Source: Paragordius varius
Taxonomy: Eukaryota > Nematomorpha
Direction of reading: 5' to 3'
Assembly: GCA_964247055.1 (NCBI GenBank)
Contig: OZ176051.1
Span: forward strand, 14,570,001-14,634,000
Length of the DNA stretch: 64,000 nt
Shown here: positions 1 to 12,388 of the stretch, in pieces
How positions within the stretch are numbered: position 1 is the first letter of the stretch
Layout: every line of letters starts with the position of its first letter
The notes under the pieces: model-generated
Seen by the model: only the letters and a program-made list of their open reading frames with translations
Told to the model about the DNA's origin: nothing
Databases searched by the model: none
Position numbers and translations under genes: made by a program

Positions 1-1381
1 CAAAATGATTGCAATTGTAAATACATGGATTTACCAATACATATTACTTTATTTTTTTTGATATTTCATTATTTCTGCATAGTTTGAATTTTAACTGATA
101 CTTTTTGAGGGAATCGAAAAAACTGACGACATTTTTATTGGGCAAAAAGCTTTTTTGCACAAAAATAACAAATAATTAAATTTTTCAATATAGTATCAAT
201 CTGATTAAAATGCGCCATCCATTTAATTTTATTTAATACATTACTAAAACACATAAAACATTTTTTATGTTTAAATAACGGTTCACCAATAGGATCTTCT
301 TAACAGTTCTCATTGAAAGCCAAAAAAACCAAACCACAAAACTTTAAGAAGTTTATTATATTATCGGGGCCTTTAATAAAATTGGTATATTTTTCCGTTT
401 TGTCTGTATATTTACAAATTTTCTTGTTATTTGTTATCAATATCTTTTAATAATAACTAAATCGCAAGATAATACAGGATATTTTCTAATTATTTTACAA
501 TTATAAATTGTCCGCCAAATAATAATCATTCATAAACCTAAGGAATTAGCATTGGTATTGGTTAATAAATTTAATGACGGTTTTAATTTTTGTACTTATT
601 CGGGTGTAAAAAAATAAAAAACGAAGATGGTTACAAAAAGAAAGCTCGCATACACAACAACAGAATTATGATGAAAAGTAAGTAATATAAAAAATTTTTA
701 AAATTAGATGGCCTATATATGTTCTGATCACTAAATAAATATCTGCCCATATATATAACCATTTTTATTTATAATATCTGTGAATAAACTTTAATTGTTT
801 TTCAGTATTTTAAGTCATCATAATAAAAAATAAAATAATTTGTTATCCGTACAAGTCCATATCTTCTCTTCTGTCCAGCGACTGGCCAGGTCTGGCTTGC
901 ACTATCATTGCAAGACCCAATTTTTACATGAAAAATGAAATATATGAATAATATTTTTTTAATATCCCTTTATCTGTGCGGCTTGAAATTGATTAAAGGT
1001 TTTACACATTATATACATATATGTATATATATCATCAGAATATTTTTTTGTTTGTTTAGGTGTATTAATATTAATAATCTTGGGAAAGAAGCATGATTTA
1101 TCTTTGACAATACAATTTATTTTAGCATAGCATAATGCGCGTTTTGATATGAAACATATCTTAAAAAGCGTAAATATTTTATGAATTAAACCAAAGGACC
1201 ATTAAAACACTTTTCAGTTTTATTAAAAATTCAAATTAAATCATCAAAACAATTTAAAAAACAACTAATTAATTATATAACGATTGTACACTAATTTAGC
1301 TTTCCATATTATAATTTTATTTTTGACCAATGTGTTATAGAACATTTATTTGAGTCGTTATTATATAAGTCTCAGCCCACA
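1..1381. other. No gene recognised
   Basis: AT-rich sequence with frequent stops on both strands. Only the 868-910 fragment stands out. Confidence 0.6.
868..910. repeat. Short fragment shared with the start of the RTE-like remnant
   Basis: ACTGGCCAGGTCTGGCTTGC here is nearly the reverse complement of GCAGGCCAGACCTGGCCAGA at 31059. Probably a 5' end fragment of the same element family. Confidence 0.4.
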
Positions 1382-1887
1382 AACCAAAACAGGGGCGTAC
1401 CGAGGGGGGGGGGGGGGGGCAAGGGGGTGCATCATGCCCCGGGCGCCGTTATTTAGGGGCGCCTAAATGATTTTTTAAATTAAATTTTAATTATGCAAAA
1501 ATGATAAGAACTTTTAAATGAGATTTTTCAGCAATTCAGGTAATAATCCCTAAAATATACACTCTATTATTCACAACGAGAATGAACTAACATTATTGAG
1601 AGTGGTAAAAGAAAAATTTAATATGATAGATTTTAATAATATAATTGATCATTTGCAATATCAAAAGCCAGAAAAATTTTTACATAAAAGATATTTTTTC
1701 TCTTAGTTGCTTTTTTCCTTTGTAAGTGAAAAAATCTTCATATAATTAATATTTTAATTGCATTATAATTCTATTAAAATCGTATTGTAAAATTCGCTTA
1801 GAATTACAATTATTTTTTAAATCATTATTGTTCGCCATTATCATAAGATCAATTCAAATGCAACTAAAACATTATTTTTATATATAA

Positions 1888-3575
1888 CTAGTGTAAATCT
1901 CGTGGTGCTACGCAGCCCGAGGAAGTCCTTCGGACTTCGGGGCGGGATTTTTGATTTTAAGCAATTTTGTTATGCGGCACGAAGTTTTAAAATGAATCAC
2001 AGAGTCTTATAAGTTTTCTGAAATTTGGCGTATCGATATGGCGCAGTTGTAGGCAGCCCCCTACCCAGAGGACAATATAAAAATGTAGTTAGATAAAAAA
2101 AATTGTCTTTTACCTGGAATTATACATTCCTAATAGTTTATGGAAGAATGGCTTCAAAACTAAATAATAATTCAATGATAGCCCGTTTTTTATGAGTAAA
2201 GGGCCTATTTAACTAGGGCTGTGCTGACCAAATCATGACCCGGTCAATTGACCGGGTCATGACCAGGTCAGTGACTATTTATTTTTTGACCATGGTCATT
2301 TAAAAAACAGCTGTTTTTTAAAAAATTGCTGATAATTTTTTTTGGAAGAGAGATAGTAAGATTTTATTGTTTTTTTATATATTTTTGAAAAACTAAAAAT
2401 TAAATATTTTAATATGCTTATTTAACAATATAAAATTGTTTAACATGCATTATAACATTAGCATTTAAGCATATCCAGTTATTTCGAAAAACAAAACAAT
2501 CAAGACTTTGCAAAATATGCAATTATATTTGTGAACCAATAAAAGGAATTTTATAATTGGATATTTCAATGATGTAAGAAAGTGTAAAACAAACTAGGTA
2601 AAATTTTATTTGAAATATCCAGTATTAAAAGCTATTTAATTGAAGATTCAGACCACAAACATATGGAATTCTTGACTAAATTTGATTCAAAATATTTGGA
2701 AACAATAAATATCGAAAAAATGTATAATACCAACTATTAAGAAAAAACATGACATTATTTGAGTAAAATGCAAGTGTCGTTCCAACATTATTTCCATCCA
2801 ATATCGCATGATATTTACCTACATAAAAAGTGGTCATGACCACGGTCATGACCATGGTCTGACTGGGTCCCGGACTTTTTCGAAAAAGCAGTCAAATGCA
2901 CAACCCTATATTTAACAGCTAATTCAAAAAATCCGCTCGACTACAATTTTTGACTTTTTACTGGTAATACTTTAAGCAGCTATTGAACTCATATGGCCTG
3001 ATATTTCTGAAATTTAGCCCCACGCTATTTCGATATGACAAATCAGTTTTTAGCGGGTAGCTCCTTACTCAGCAGGTATCATCAAAGAAACGCTTCACTA
3101 AAATTTTTGCTTTTTAACAGGGAATACGTGGAATCCTTATTGAATTTTTACGGTCTCATACCTAGGGCATAAAATAGATTTAAAAAATTATTTTTGTGGA
3201 CTTTGTTTTTTAAAAAAGGTGGCATTTTAAAGGGGGGAGCGGGTAAAAAGAGGGCCTAAATCAAAAAAGCGAGACGACTGTGTTCGGCGCAATCGAAAAT
3301 AAGTAAACATAAATCATATTTGAAATTGAATGGTCCAACACGTTCTCGGAAAATTGTCTCAAAAACACGATTTTTGTGGACTTGTGTTTTCAAAAAAACC
3401 CGTTTTTCACACGGGGTGGGCCCGAACTGGGGGCCTATTTCAAAAAAGGGCGAAGCTATTGTCGGGGTATTTATTAATGATTATATTTTTTCGATGTATG
3501 GATATTGGGTCTACCGGTTTTCCTGTACCAGATCACAAAGCCAGCATTTTCCATTTTTATAAATATATAGATTTT
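1888..3575 (+). repeat. Repeat X, copy 1, inserted in hAT element A
   Basis: Starts CTAGTGTAAATCTCGTGG and ends near CATTTTCCATTTTTATAAAT. The same sequence is found inverted at 43722-45120, where it lies in an unrelated MITE, so X is mobile in its own right. It is interrupted here by a hAT MITE (2214-2908). It carries a hairpin at its start (GAAGTCCTTCGGACTTC). No transposase, RT or known terminal signature was recognised. Short open frames in it are not conserved as proteins. Confidence 0.7.
2214..2908. mobile_element. hAT MITE B, nested, perfect 8-bp target duplication
   Basis: Inverted ends TAGGGCTGTGC and GCACAACCCTA; flanks TATTTAAC at 2206-2213 and 2909-2916. Near both ends are runs built from GACC/GGTC words (GACCCGGTCAATTGACCGGG at the left, GGTCATGACCACGGTCATGA at the right). 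695 bases, AT-rich middle, no coding sequence. Confidence 0.85.
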
Positions 3576-3852
3576 CATATTATAGAATTTATAAGAACAT
3601 TTATGTATTTAAAAATGAATAAATTTATTATCATATAAATATATATATTCAATAGATTTAAATATGACTGTGCTGTCTTATCTATGGTGTTTAGGTTACA
3701 ACGTTTGTATTTTTTTACTAAATTGTTTTATTAGCTTTTAAAAAAAGAGGGGGGAGGGGGGGGGCATAAAAGTTTTATGCCCCGGGCGCCGCAAATGCTC
3801 GGTACGCCACTGAACCAAAATAGTCATGCTGATACATTTTTCTATTTTTCAT

Positions 3853-3903
<51 letters not shown>
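3853..3903. repeat. (AT)n microsatellite
   Basis: About 25 AT units, just after hAT element A. Similar shorter runs are at about 18058-18081, 41397-41419 and 51018-51048. Confidence 0.9.
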
Positions 3904-3908
<5 letters not shown>

Positions 3909-5337
3909 TCATCAGGATATTTTTTATATGAGGCTATATGATGCACTTAAAGCCTTGTGGATAATTATCGGGATTAAATTAATTAAACGATAATGTTTAT
4001 TTGAAAACATATTAAGCCTTATTTCAATTTAAATAGCTAATGAAGATATCCAAAATTAATTAGGCTTATTGTGATAATTTATTATAATAAAAGATATTAA
4101 AATAATATAATTTTTTTGATAAAGTTTTTTTAAGGCAAAAATTATTTTCTGACGAACAGATATCTATCTATAAAAGGTACAGACTGTAGACGAAGGAATT
4201 CAATATTTATCAATTTATACCGTCAAAAAAGTTTTATATTCTGCAAATATTTTTAATTATATTTGTTCTTCACAATAAATGCAATGTGTAGATAATAATA
4301 GGCTTTTGTACATTGTATATCTTATATTTTAAATAAGCCATCTATTTATCTTTCCAATAATGTACAGAATTCATCTTGACAGCCTGAGGTTAAGTAGGTA
4401 ATGGGAAATTTAATTGATAGAGTTCAGTAATAACAACCATATTATAATAAAATTATTTTTTCTTTTTTATTTATTTCATAAATTTTATATTATACGTAAA
4501 TTTATTAAATCTTAACGAATTAAAACCATATGACAATATTTTTACCAATAATATTATTACGAAGATGCAAATTTATCTTTTAATTATGCAGAAAAATTGG
4601 GCACCAAAAAATAGTATTTCATATATATATAATATCCTTATTGATAAAACCTACTGTTACGAGGACGATAATAAAATTAGATATGTAATTTTTCTACCCT
4701 TTCGATCGGATATTATACGATTATAATCAATTACTTAGTAAAAAGGTATAAAAAAGTATGGTGTCAAAATAACTTATTTTTTCAAGTTTTGGCCTGGTAT
4801 TTTATTTTCTATTTAATGTAATTATTAGATTTTATAAATTAAAATTTTAACAATATTTAAGTAAAATCGATTTATATCCGAATTTCGGCAATAAACAAGC
4901 AAAAATTGTTATAGTACTTTTTTCAGTAGTTTTGAAATTAATAATATATCTGTCAATTCCATATATTTTACAAAAGCCGCCCTTCAGATCTTTTGATTCT
5001 ATAATGCGTCTTGCCAGGCCATTTTACCCTTAATTTATGTTATAACTAACATTCATATTATAAATTATATCATTATGATAGATGAAAAAATATAGATTAA
5101 GACAAAAAATTCAAAAAATTTCCTTTTAATAATAATAAAAAAAATCCATATAACTCATATTATTTAAATTGTAACAACAGCCACATTTACCTCTGCTCAA
5201 TAAAACAAAATTATTGCCATTGACTTGTTGATTTAAACACGTTCATCCCTTATTTTGAAACGCATTTATACGGACACATGATGTAAACAAAAGTTAAACC
5301 GATATTTTAAGGATTCCCATGAAAATTTAATAATATA
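3904..5337. other. No gene recognised
   Basis: Uniform AT-rich sequence; no inverted ends, exon-like stretch or RNA gene seen. Confidence 0.6.
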
Positions 5338-5610
5338 CGATTTACAAATTCAAATTTACCCTAAAAATAATTATGTGTTTTCGCAGCTAATGTAACCATC
5401 ATTAATATAAAATATATTTTTACGACATAGTTTATATCTGTATATTGATTTTGGCAGAATTTCATGTCTTAAAAATATTAAATATGAAGGTATTTTTAAT
5501 CTTAAAAAAACACATAATTATTAAGGGTGTATTTGAATTGTCCAAGGGTGAATTTAAATTGTTTAATAGTGAATTTGAATTGTGTGTGGGCAAATTTGAA
5601 CAATAAATGG
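5338..5610. mobile_element. Foldback element, family B, copy 1
   Basis: Left CGATTTACAAATTCAAATTT, right AACAATAAATGG, TA on both sides. The right end has an array of about 21-base units of the type TTGAATTGTCCAAGGGTGAA. The left array is reduced to about one unit. Confidence 0.68.
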
Positions 5611-5999
5611 TATATATATGATTCCCTAAATCAGATTTATATGGAATAGTAGCTTTGAATTAAATCTATTGTGTTGCAAATCAGACTAATATATAATAAT
5701 TTTTCAAAGACAACCATGATTCTTTACACTATATTCTTTATAATTAATTACATGAATTATAATTTTACATTTATTTTTTTGCCACTCATGCAAGTATATT
5801 CTAAAAAGCATTATTATAAAAATATTTGTCTTTTGGTTTTACTTTTTGTATCAACGAATTCAATTTTAAATATATAAAGATCCAAACGAGACATAAACCA
5901 CATGCAGTTAAATATACATTGGGAAAGATAAAGCTGGAGGCAGTAGATTAAATCAAAGCCACAATAATAAATAATCATCTGGTATTATCAGTAGATATA
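5611..5999. other. Spacer between two foldback elements
   Basis: Nothing recognised. An open frame at 5671-5877 is AT-composition noise and starts at a non-ATG codon. Confidence 0.55.
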
Positions 6000-6303
6000 C
6001 CATTTACAGTTCAAATTCACCCTTAAACAATTCAAACTCACCCTTGAACAATTCAAATTCACCCTAAAAATAAATTATGAAACTTCGGTCTAATACAACC
6101 TATCATTAAAATTAAATATATATTTATGGCAAAGTTTATTATTTTTTCAGTATTATTTTGATTACATACAAAATTTCTTTTTCTATATATATAAAAAATA
6201 TAGGTAATATATAATCTTAAAAAACACATAATTTATTTTAGGGTAATTTGAATTTTTCAAGGGTGTATTTGATTTGTTTAGGGTGAATTTGAACTACAAA
6301 TGG
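6000..6303. mobile_element. Foldback element, family B, copy 2
   Basis: CCATTTACAGTTCAAATTCA at the left and GAACTACAAATGG at the right, TA flanks. Three units of AACAATTCAAATTCACCCTT type stand at the left and inverted units at the right. The middle (AAAATAAATTATG, ATATTTATGGCAAAGTTTAT) is shared with the other family B copies. Confidence 0.8.
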
Positions 6304-6341
6304 TATATTAAAGTAGAAAAGCACCGAATAAGGTTGAAGAA

Positions 6342-6432
6342 ATTTTCAGTCAAAACCAACATTATTTTCAAACGCAACATTTTTTGAAGCAAAAAATGTT
6401 GCGTTTGCTTGTGTTGCTCTTGACTGAAAAAT
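6342..6432. repeat. Near-perfect hairpin
   Basis: AACGCAACATTTTTTG and CAAAAAATGTTGCGTT face each other across three bases. Outside them ATTTTCAGTCA pairs with TGACTGAAAAAT. The arms are about 42 bases. It directly follows foldback element B copy 2. Nothing identifies a transposase family. Confidence 0.65.
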
Positions 6433-8608
6433 AATATATTACAACTTTCGATAACCCCATGATGCATACGTAATAGAAGAAAAACGAATAAATACTCAAA
6501 ATATGATGATGGCTTATTGCTGCCTCTGGGGTGCTTTATAATTTATAAATTCAACCAAATATTCGTAAATATACACCAGAAACTATATATTTTAAGGCAA
6601 AAACGATTAATTTGATTATATTGTTTATATTTAAAATTGTGAATTAAGTTAAATACAGTAAAAATTGAAATTATCACACAAATAAAAACTTTAAGCACAA
6701 ATATTTCAAACCTATATATTCAACTTTATTGTTCGCAGTACACGTCAATTTTATATTTGAATTTAAAACAAGTTATAAAACCATGGCGATCTGTATTTGA
6801 ATATTACTTTATTATTAATATTATTTTTCTTTGCAATGGTATAAGAGTAAATTATTTTGCAAAAATTATAAAAGTGCATGATAATCAGCATGAGCTAATT
6901 AGTTTATGCCACATTTATGATAAGGAGCAGATTTAAAAGCCCCATTCCGTATATATGATTAAAATGGTTAAATTTAAATTTTTATATGATTTTAACGATA
7001 TATATAACTTTATCTATTCAGAGAATACAAATTTTATATAACAGATAATAAGCTAGCGAGATTAAATACCAGCCATCTGTTTAATGGCTATATAAAAATA
7101 ATATACATTTATTTATGAGTGTTTTGTTGTATGTTATTGCGTCAACCTTTTAATAATCATTTATGAAAAATTTTTTCATCTAAATCTTGTAGTCAAGTAT
7201 ATGAAAAATTCAGATAGAATTCCACAAACAATACATTTCACAATCGATTAGTATTAAGTTAAATGAAATAATTAAAGAGTAAGGATTATAATATTATAGT
7301 TATTTAATATTATCTTTTACCAATCTTTACAATATTTATCGTTTATGCATAGGCCTTGGACTTTAATTGTAATTATGAATTCTATTAAAAAAATTTACCA
7401 ATAAATTTACAAAATAATTTTTTGCTGTATAGTAGCATATCCTCTTATATAAATTTTCTATTTTTGTTCCGCGAAAACTAGTATGTTGAGACTTTTAAAA
7501 TTTTTTAACCATAAAGTAAAACTATTTATTCTCTAACCAGGTCTAGATCTTGGCATGTATATTTATAAATAAAAATAAATAACTTCCCTGCTTTATTGCT
7601 TACTTTGTTTTAACCCTGTTATACTTTCATATAATAATCATTGATCTAAATATATGAAGACTTTTGATTAATATCCAATTATTGTTTGTAAACATATATT
7701 TTTTATTATTATAATCTATCCTAATAGAAATATATTTACATATATTAATTACTTTAATGGATATAATTAAAAAAGGCTTATAAGAGTAGATATGCTAAGT
7801 GTAGGTGTTTATTACATATATCACTCATACTTTTTAGAGCAGGGTGACAGTGTTTACCCATGTTCATAACTGTGACTGGTGAATCCACAACAAGGACTTA
7901 AGGCGTAATACTCTATCACACGTGGTAAACACTGTCTTATTAAAATTTTTTAGTAAGTACTACAACTTCTTATTGCGATGGTAGGTTAAGAAAATAACTC
8001 CGAACTATATATATAATTAATTTCTCTTTTAGTTTTTACGTTTTAGTATGATTTAAATTTTTATTGCATAGTTGAGTGTGTGAACGATTTGCGTCTTATT
8101 ATTTTACAATCTATAATAATGATATAAAAAAAGTTATAAAAGTATGGCTGCCTTTTATAAAAAAATAATCAATTAGTTCCTAATATTGTCTCGATAATTC
8201 CAGTTTTTTTGTTTTTTTCGCATGGAAAACTAATAATGAATCATTCAGGTTAATTATGATAAAAATAAGTGAAAATTATTTCACCATAGTTTGGTTTAAT
8301 TTCTCTAAAATTGGATTTAAAATAATGCCGGAAAAATAAATAAGGCTTTTGAAACTGAAAGTATTTCAGCGGATTAATACAAAAATTGTTTATTTTATCT
8401 ACTAATTTAGGATATAATTAAATGTTGATTTAATTTTAGAAATCACCATTTCAATTTCCTTGGAGGGGTGGGGTAAAAGTATTTAGGAGATTAAAATTTT
8501 TTTACCTGCGATGTTAACCAGTAAATATGGTTAACATATATTTCATTTAATCGTAAAAATATATCTCAAACATGTATTTATGACCGCCTGCGCTAAAAAG
8601 CCCTTATA
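6433..8608. other. No gene recognised apart from the 7846-7940 element
   Basis: AT-rich; no coding-like bias or element ends seen outside the short inverted-end element. Confidence 0.55.
7846..7940. repeat. Short element with inverted ends
   Basis: GACAGTGTTTACC at 7846 and GGTAAACACTGTC at 7927-7939 frame about 70 bases that are less AT-rich than the surroundings. CAGTGTTTACC resembles a hAT tip, but no 8-bp duplication is present. A structured RNA is the alternative. Confidence 0.45.
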
Positions 8609-8869
8609 CAGTAAAAATTGGAATTATACGGACAAAACGTAAATATTTTATAAGAGACTACCATACTTTTTAAGTCTTATTTTTTTTATTTACATTATTG
8701 TTTTGATTTAAACTACGAAATAATGTATTTGTAATACAATCAATTAAATTTTATGTGGAATTATATATTTGGTAATAGGAAAAATTAAGATTTAAAAAGT
8801 ATGGTTATCTTTAGGAAAAAATTGTCCTAATATTTTTATATTTTATCCGTAAAAAATCAATTCTTACCG
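8609..8869. mobile_element. Tc1/mariner-type MITE copy
   Basis: Ends CAGTAAAAATTGGAATTATA with inverted partner, inside TA dinucleotides. Long inverted repeats of about 90 bases contain TACGGACAAAACGT and ACCATACTTTTTAA. CAGT ends at TA targets are the Tc1/mariner signature. No coding sequence. Confidence 0.8.
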
Positions 8870-9013
8870 TAAAATATAAAATGAATAATTTTTACCTTAA
8901 AAACTACTAAGTTTTTACAATATATAAAGCAAAGTGGTATATATAATACGACTTTAAATTAATCTTTAACTGATTTAAAGTTGCTGATTATAGATGAAAT
9001 AGATATAATTATA

Positions 9014-9322
9014 CCATTTACAGGTTCAAATTTACCCTTAAACAATTCAAATTCACTCTTGAACAATTCATATTCACCCTAAAAACAAATTATGTGTTTT
9101 CGAGCTAATATACAAAATTAATATTATAAATACTTATGGCATAGCTTATTATTTTTCAGTATTATATTAATTAACGAAATTTCATTACATAAAAATATAA
9201 AAAATATAGGTAATTCTTATTTCAATGACATAATTTATTTTAGGGGAACTCGAATTGTTCGAGAATGAATTTGAACTGTATTATTTAAGGGTGAATTTTA
9301 ATTTTGAATTTAACGCAAATGG
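9014..9322. mobile_element. Foldback element, family B, copy 3
   Basis: CCATTTACAGGTTCAAATTT at the left, CGCAAATGG at the right, TA flanks. Left array TTAAACAATTCAAATTCACT type; the right array is decayed. The middle AAACAAATTATGTGTTTTCG matches copy 1. Confidence 0.78.
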
Positions 9323-10561
9323 TTTAATATAAAAAAATAATAATTAATAACATAAATATGATTTTATTATTGATTTAAAATTAAATTTTGTATATATTAG
9401 TTATTTTCAATTGATTTTCGGGCGATATTGTTGGAAACCCCTGATCTAAGCTTTCTCATTTCTATAAAATATAATTTTTTCTGATTTTTTAATGGTTCTA
9501 TTTAGGAGATTATTGTTGGCTTAAACATAGCATTGTGCATTATATACGTCATATTCAACATTTTTTCATACCAAAATTTATTAATTCTCTTTTCCATCAT
9601 TAATTTTAACTACAGGTATTAATCTTCTATCAAAAATCACTCGACTATATAAGCCCGTTGTTAGATCCCTATTTGTAACAAGTCTTACCACAAAATAAAA
9701 AAAAGGTTTATTTTGTTTAACGATGATAATCATTTAACATGTAGTTTGAAAAATCACAGTTTATTTTTTTCTACATCTATACTAAAACAAGTAGATTAAT
9801 ACATACTCTAAACACTACAAACCAATATTGACAAGATAAGTAAAATGGTCAAAAAGGGGATCGTATTAATGTATAATTAGTATCATTAATATAATCCCTT
9901 ATGTAAATCTCGTAACTCCATATGTATGTACTTTAAAATTAATGTTATTATAACCCAATTACAAAATCTATCAATTAACTGATTTTAATAAAACAAGTCA
10001 TAACATTCCCTACTTTAAAAGCTATATATGTTTTTATTTTCTGGCAGTATTTTTTGGGGTTTTGTTAAAACAACTATATGAAGTCAATAATAGTAGTTAA
10101 AGTATAATCTAGGGGAATGATCACCCAAACCGATTTATTATTTAATAATCTTTCAAAAAATAATATATTATTTGTTTTGCGAGTGTGTACGTATATATAT
10201 TATATGAACTTTGTACTAATCATATAAATAGAATTTTTAAATTGCTTATAGCTATCTGCATGTACATTAAATATTTTTTTCATGTATATGTTATCAAAAA
10301 TATTTATCATAATTATTCTGTGCCAAATTAATACTAAAGGTTAAAATTTATTTTTATACCATTAATAATTACATTAGAGGGACAAAATATATATGAAGAC
10401 AAATTATTTTCATGATTTTAAAAACACATACCTTGATATACTATTAAATTAAAAATTTATATCATATTTTCTCAGCTTATTTCATACTTAAAAAGAAAAG
10501 TAAAATTGTCTAATAAATCATGGTTGTATATTACAAAAAAATTATTGTTGTATTTATATTA
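9323..10561. other. No gene recognised
   Basis: AT-rich sequence between a foldback element and a MITE; nothing further seen. Confidence 0.55.
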
Positions 10562-10827
10562 CAGTTAAAATTAAAATTATACGGACAAAAGGTAAAAATA
10601 TAAAGACAAATAAGTTTTCCCAAAATACAGCCATACTTTTTAAATCTTAATTTTTTTAAAAACTCATTGTTTTAAACTCCAAAGAGATGGTAATACAATC
10701 AATTACATATTTTACGATTGTAATTATTTTTTTTAATAGGATAAATTAGGGTTTTAAAAAATATGGGTTGTCTTTTGAAATTTGTCTTTATATTTTTACG
10801 TTTTCGGTATAACTTCAAGTTTTACTG
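10562..10827. mobile_element. Tc1/mariner-type MITE copy
   Basis: CAGTTAAAATTAAAATTATA at the left and TTTTACTG at the right, TA on both sides. It has the same GACAAA...CCATACTTTTTAAATC inverted arms as the other copies. Confidence 0.78.
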
Positions 10828-11947
10828 TATGTTTCTATAACTTAAATTTTATTTATCAGCATTTTAATTAATAAAGATTCCGCCCTTTTTATTGTTTAGG
10901 AATAATTATATTAACCTATCAATATTGATCCAAAAATATGTATATAAATATTAAATATATATAAAAACAATCAACAAATACTTTTTTCAAAATAGTGTTA
11001 TAAAATTCATAAGTCAATACGAAACGTTTTGGACAATTTTTTAAAGAAATGACATCTAAATCTAAATGCAATTCTCAATAATCTTGAAAATTACATAATG
11101 AATTATATTGCTTAATGTAATTCGAGCCACATTCCTAGCCAATTTCATTCATTGTACTAAAAATGGCGTGAGAGGTTCGTTATCTTAATGGAACCGATAT
11201 GAAAAGGTTTATTAGCATTGTGCTAATTAAGGAGGAATACAATTGAATTAAATAAATTTTTGCAGAATCTGCAATTAATACACAGAATGAGACAACAGCT
11301 TTACGAACTATCTTTAAAATATGAGAAATAAAGGAATTACCATAAACTACAAATCATTTTCAGTGAACCTTGTTTAATTAATAATTATATATGTTTGCGA
11401 ATTGAAGAATTTGAGTAGCACTGATCATATTCCCTCACACGTGTCGATATGCAAACCGTGTTTTAAAACGGCTTTTTAACGGATATTAATGAAGCAAAAT
11501 CTTTTAGTAATTTTACAACCATGAATCTAACATTCGAATTCAGAAACTTTAGAAGTCAATCGATATATAAAAATTTTGTGTTTGTCACCTAAATTAAATA
11601 CCCTAATCATAATTAAAAGGTAGCAATGTAATCAGAATAATAAAATATAAATTGAATAACATGTAAAATAATACATCGATTAGGATACATAATATTTTAC
11701 AATTAGGCGGAGTCAAGCCTAATAACTGGACATGTTTATTTAATAATTTATAACATTATATATAAAAACTTTAATTACAAAATACTATATAGGCCTATCC
11801 ATTTCAGCAGAAGAAAATCAGACAAAAGGTTGACAAAATATAAACATATATTTTTTGATTTAGTTATTTGGAATGTTCTTTCCAAACGATATAATTTATT
11901 GGAAACGCCCGATGATTACAATGTTCTGATAGGTAAACATTAATAAA
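10828..11947. other. No gene recognised
   Basis: A slightly less AT-rich patch at about 11030-11540 has no recognisable exon or element. Confidence 0.5.
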
Positions 11948-12388
11948 CAGTTAAATTACAGAGAAAATAGATAAACGGACAAAACGAAAAAATATGAAGT
12001 TAAAGACAACCACACTTTTTTAAATCTTAAATTATTTTATAAAAATTTACAATCGTAAAATACATAATTGAATGTGTTACCAATTTACAATTGTATATTA
12101 TACTTTGTAGTTGGTATAGTAGATAAGGCGTAGGACTCTCACCTTGTTTGAGTTCGAACCCCGAAATTACGCAATTTTTCTATCATCCCTGTCAGCCCTG
12201 GGCAGGCGACTGTTAAAAGCCTTCACATGTCCGGATACAATTTAAATCCTTACCCTTTAATCCAAAAGGAAAAAGGAGATTCCAACCTGTACATTTTTAT
12301 ATTTAAAAAATCAAGATTTACAAAGTATGGTTGTCTTTAGAAAAGCTATTCCCCTTTTTTCCATTTTGACCGTATAATTTCAGATTAA
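11948..12388. mobile_element. Tc1/mariner-type MITE copy carrying a SINE
   Basis: The left arm (ACGGACAAAACGAAAAAATA, then GACAACCACACTTTTTTAAA) and right arm (AAAGTATGGTTGTCTTTAG, TTTTGACCGTATAATTTCAG) belong to the common MITE. The copy is about 180 bases longer than the others because of the SINE in its middle. Confidence 0.7.
12108..12290 (+). mobile_element. tRNA-derived SINE
   Basis: TAGTTGGTATAGTAGAT resembles a pol III A box, and GAGTTCGAACCCC about 30 bases on is a good B box, at tRNA-like spacing. A non-tRNA body follows (TCAGCCCTGGGCAGGCGACT, CACATGTCCGG). No intact cloverleaf forms, so this is a SINE and not a tRNA gene. It is the only such sequence seen in the window. Confidence 0.7.

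Larger units (their letters stand above)
1390..3812 (+). mobile_element. hAT element A with perfect 8-bp target duplication
   Basis: Inverted ends CAGGGGCGTACCGAGG (1390) and CTCGGTACGCCACTG (3812, read on +) are flanked by identical AACCAAAA (1382-1389 and 3813-3820). Next to the ends the sequence is G/C-rich with CCCCGGGCGCCG on both sides. At about 1575-1690 the + strand reads NELTLLRVVKEKFNMIDFNNIIDH, here cut to its key residues LRVVKEKF and IIDH, resembling the C-terminal dimerisation region of TTF/ZMYM-type hAT transposases. Without the X repeat inside (about 1888-3575) the element is roughly 735 bases, an internally deleted derivative. Confidence 0.85.

Noticed and set aside
3320-3638. 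Open frames of 80 and 102 codons, with similar peptides at 43697-44005 and 44775-45143
   Set aside because: They lie in repeat X. The peptide similarity follows from DNA repetition, the frames start and stop at different places in each copy, and synonymous sites are not favoured.
12108-12180. A functional tRNA gene
   Set aside because: A and B boxes are present but the acceptor and anticodon stems do not pair and a SINE body follows.
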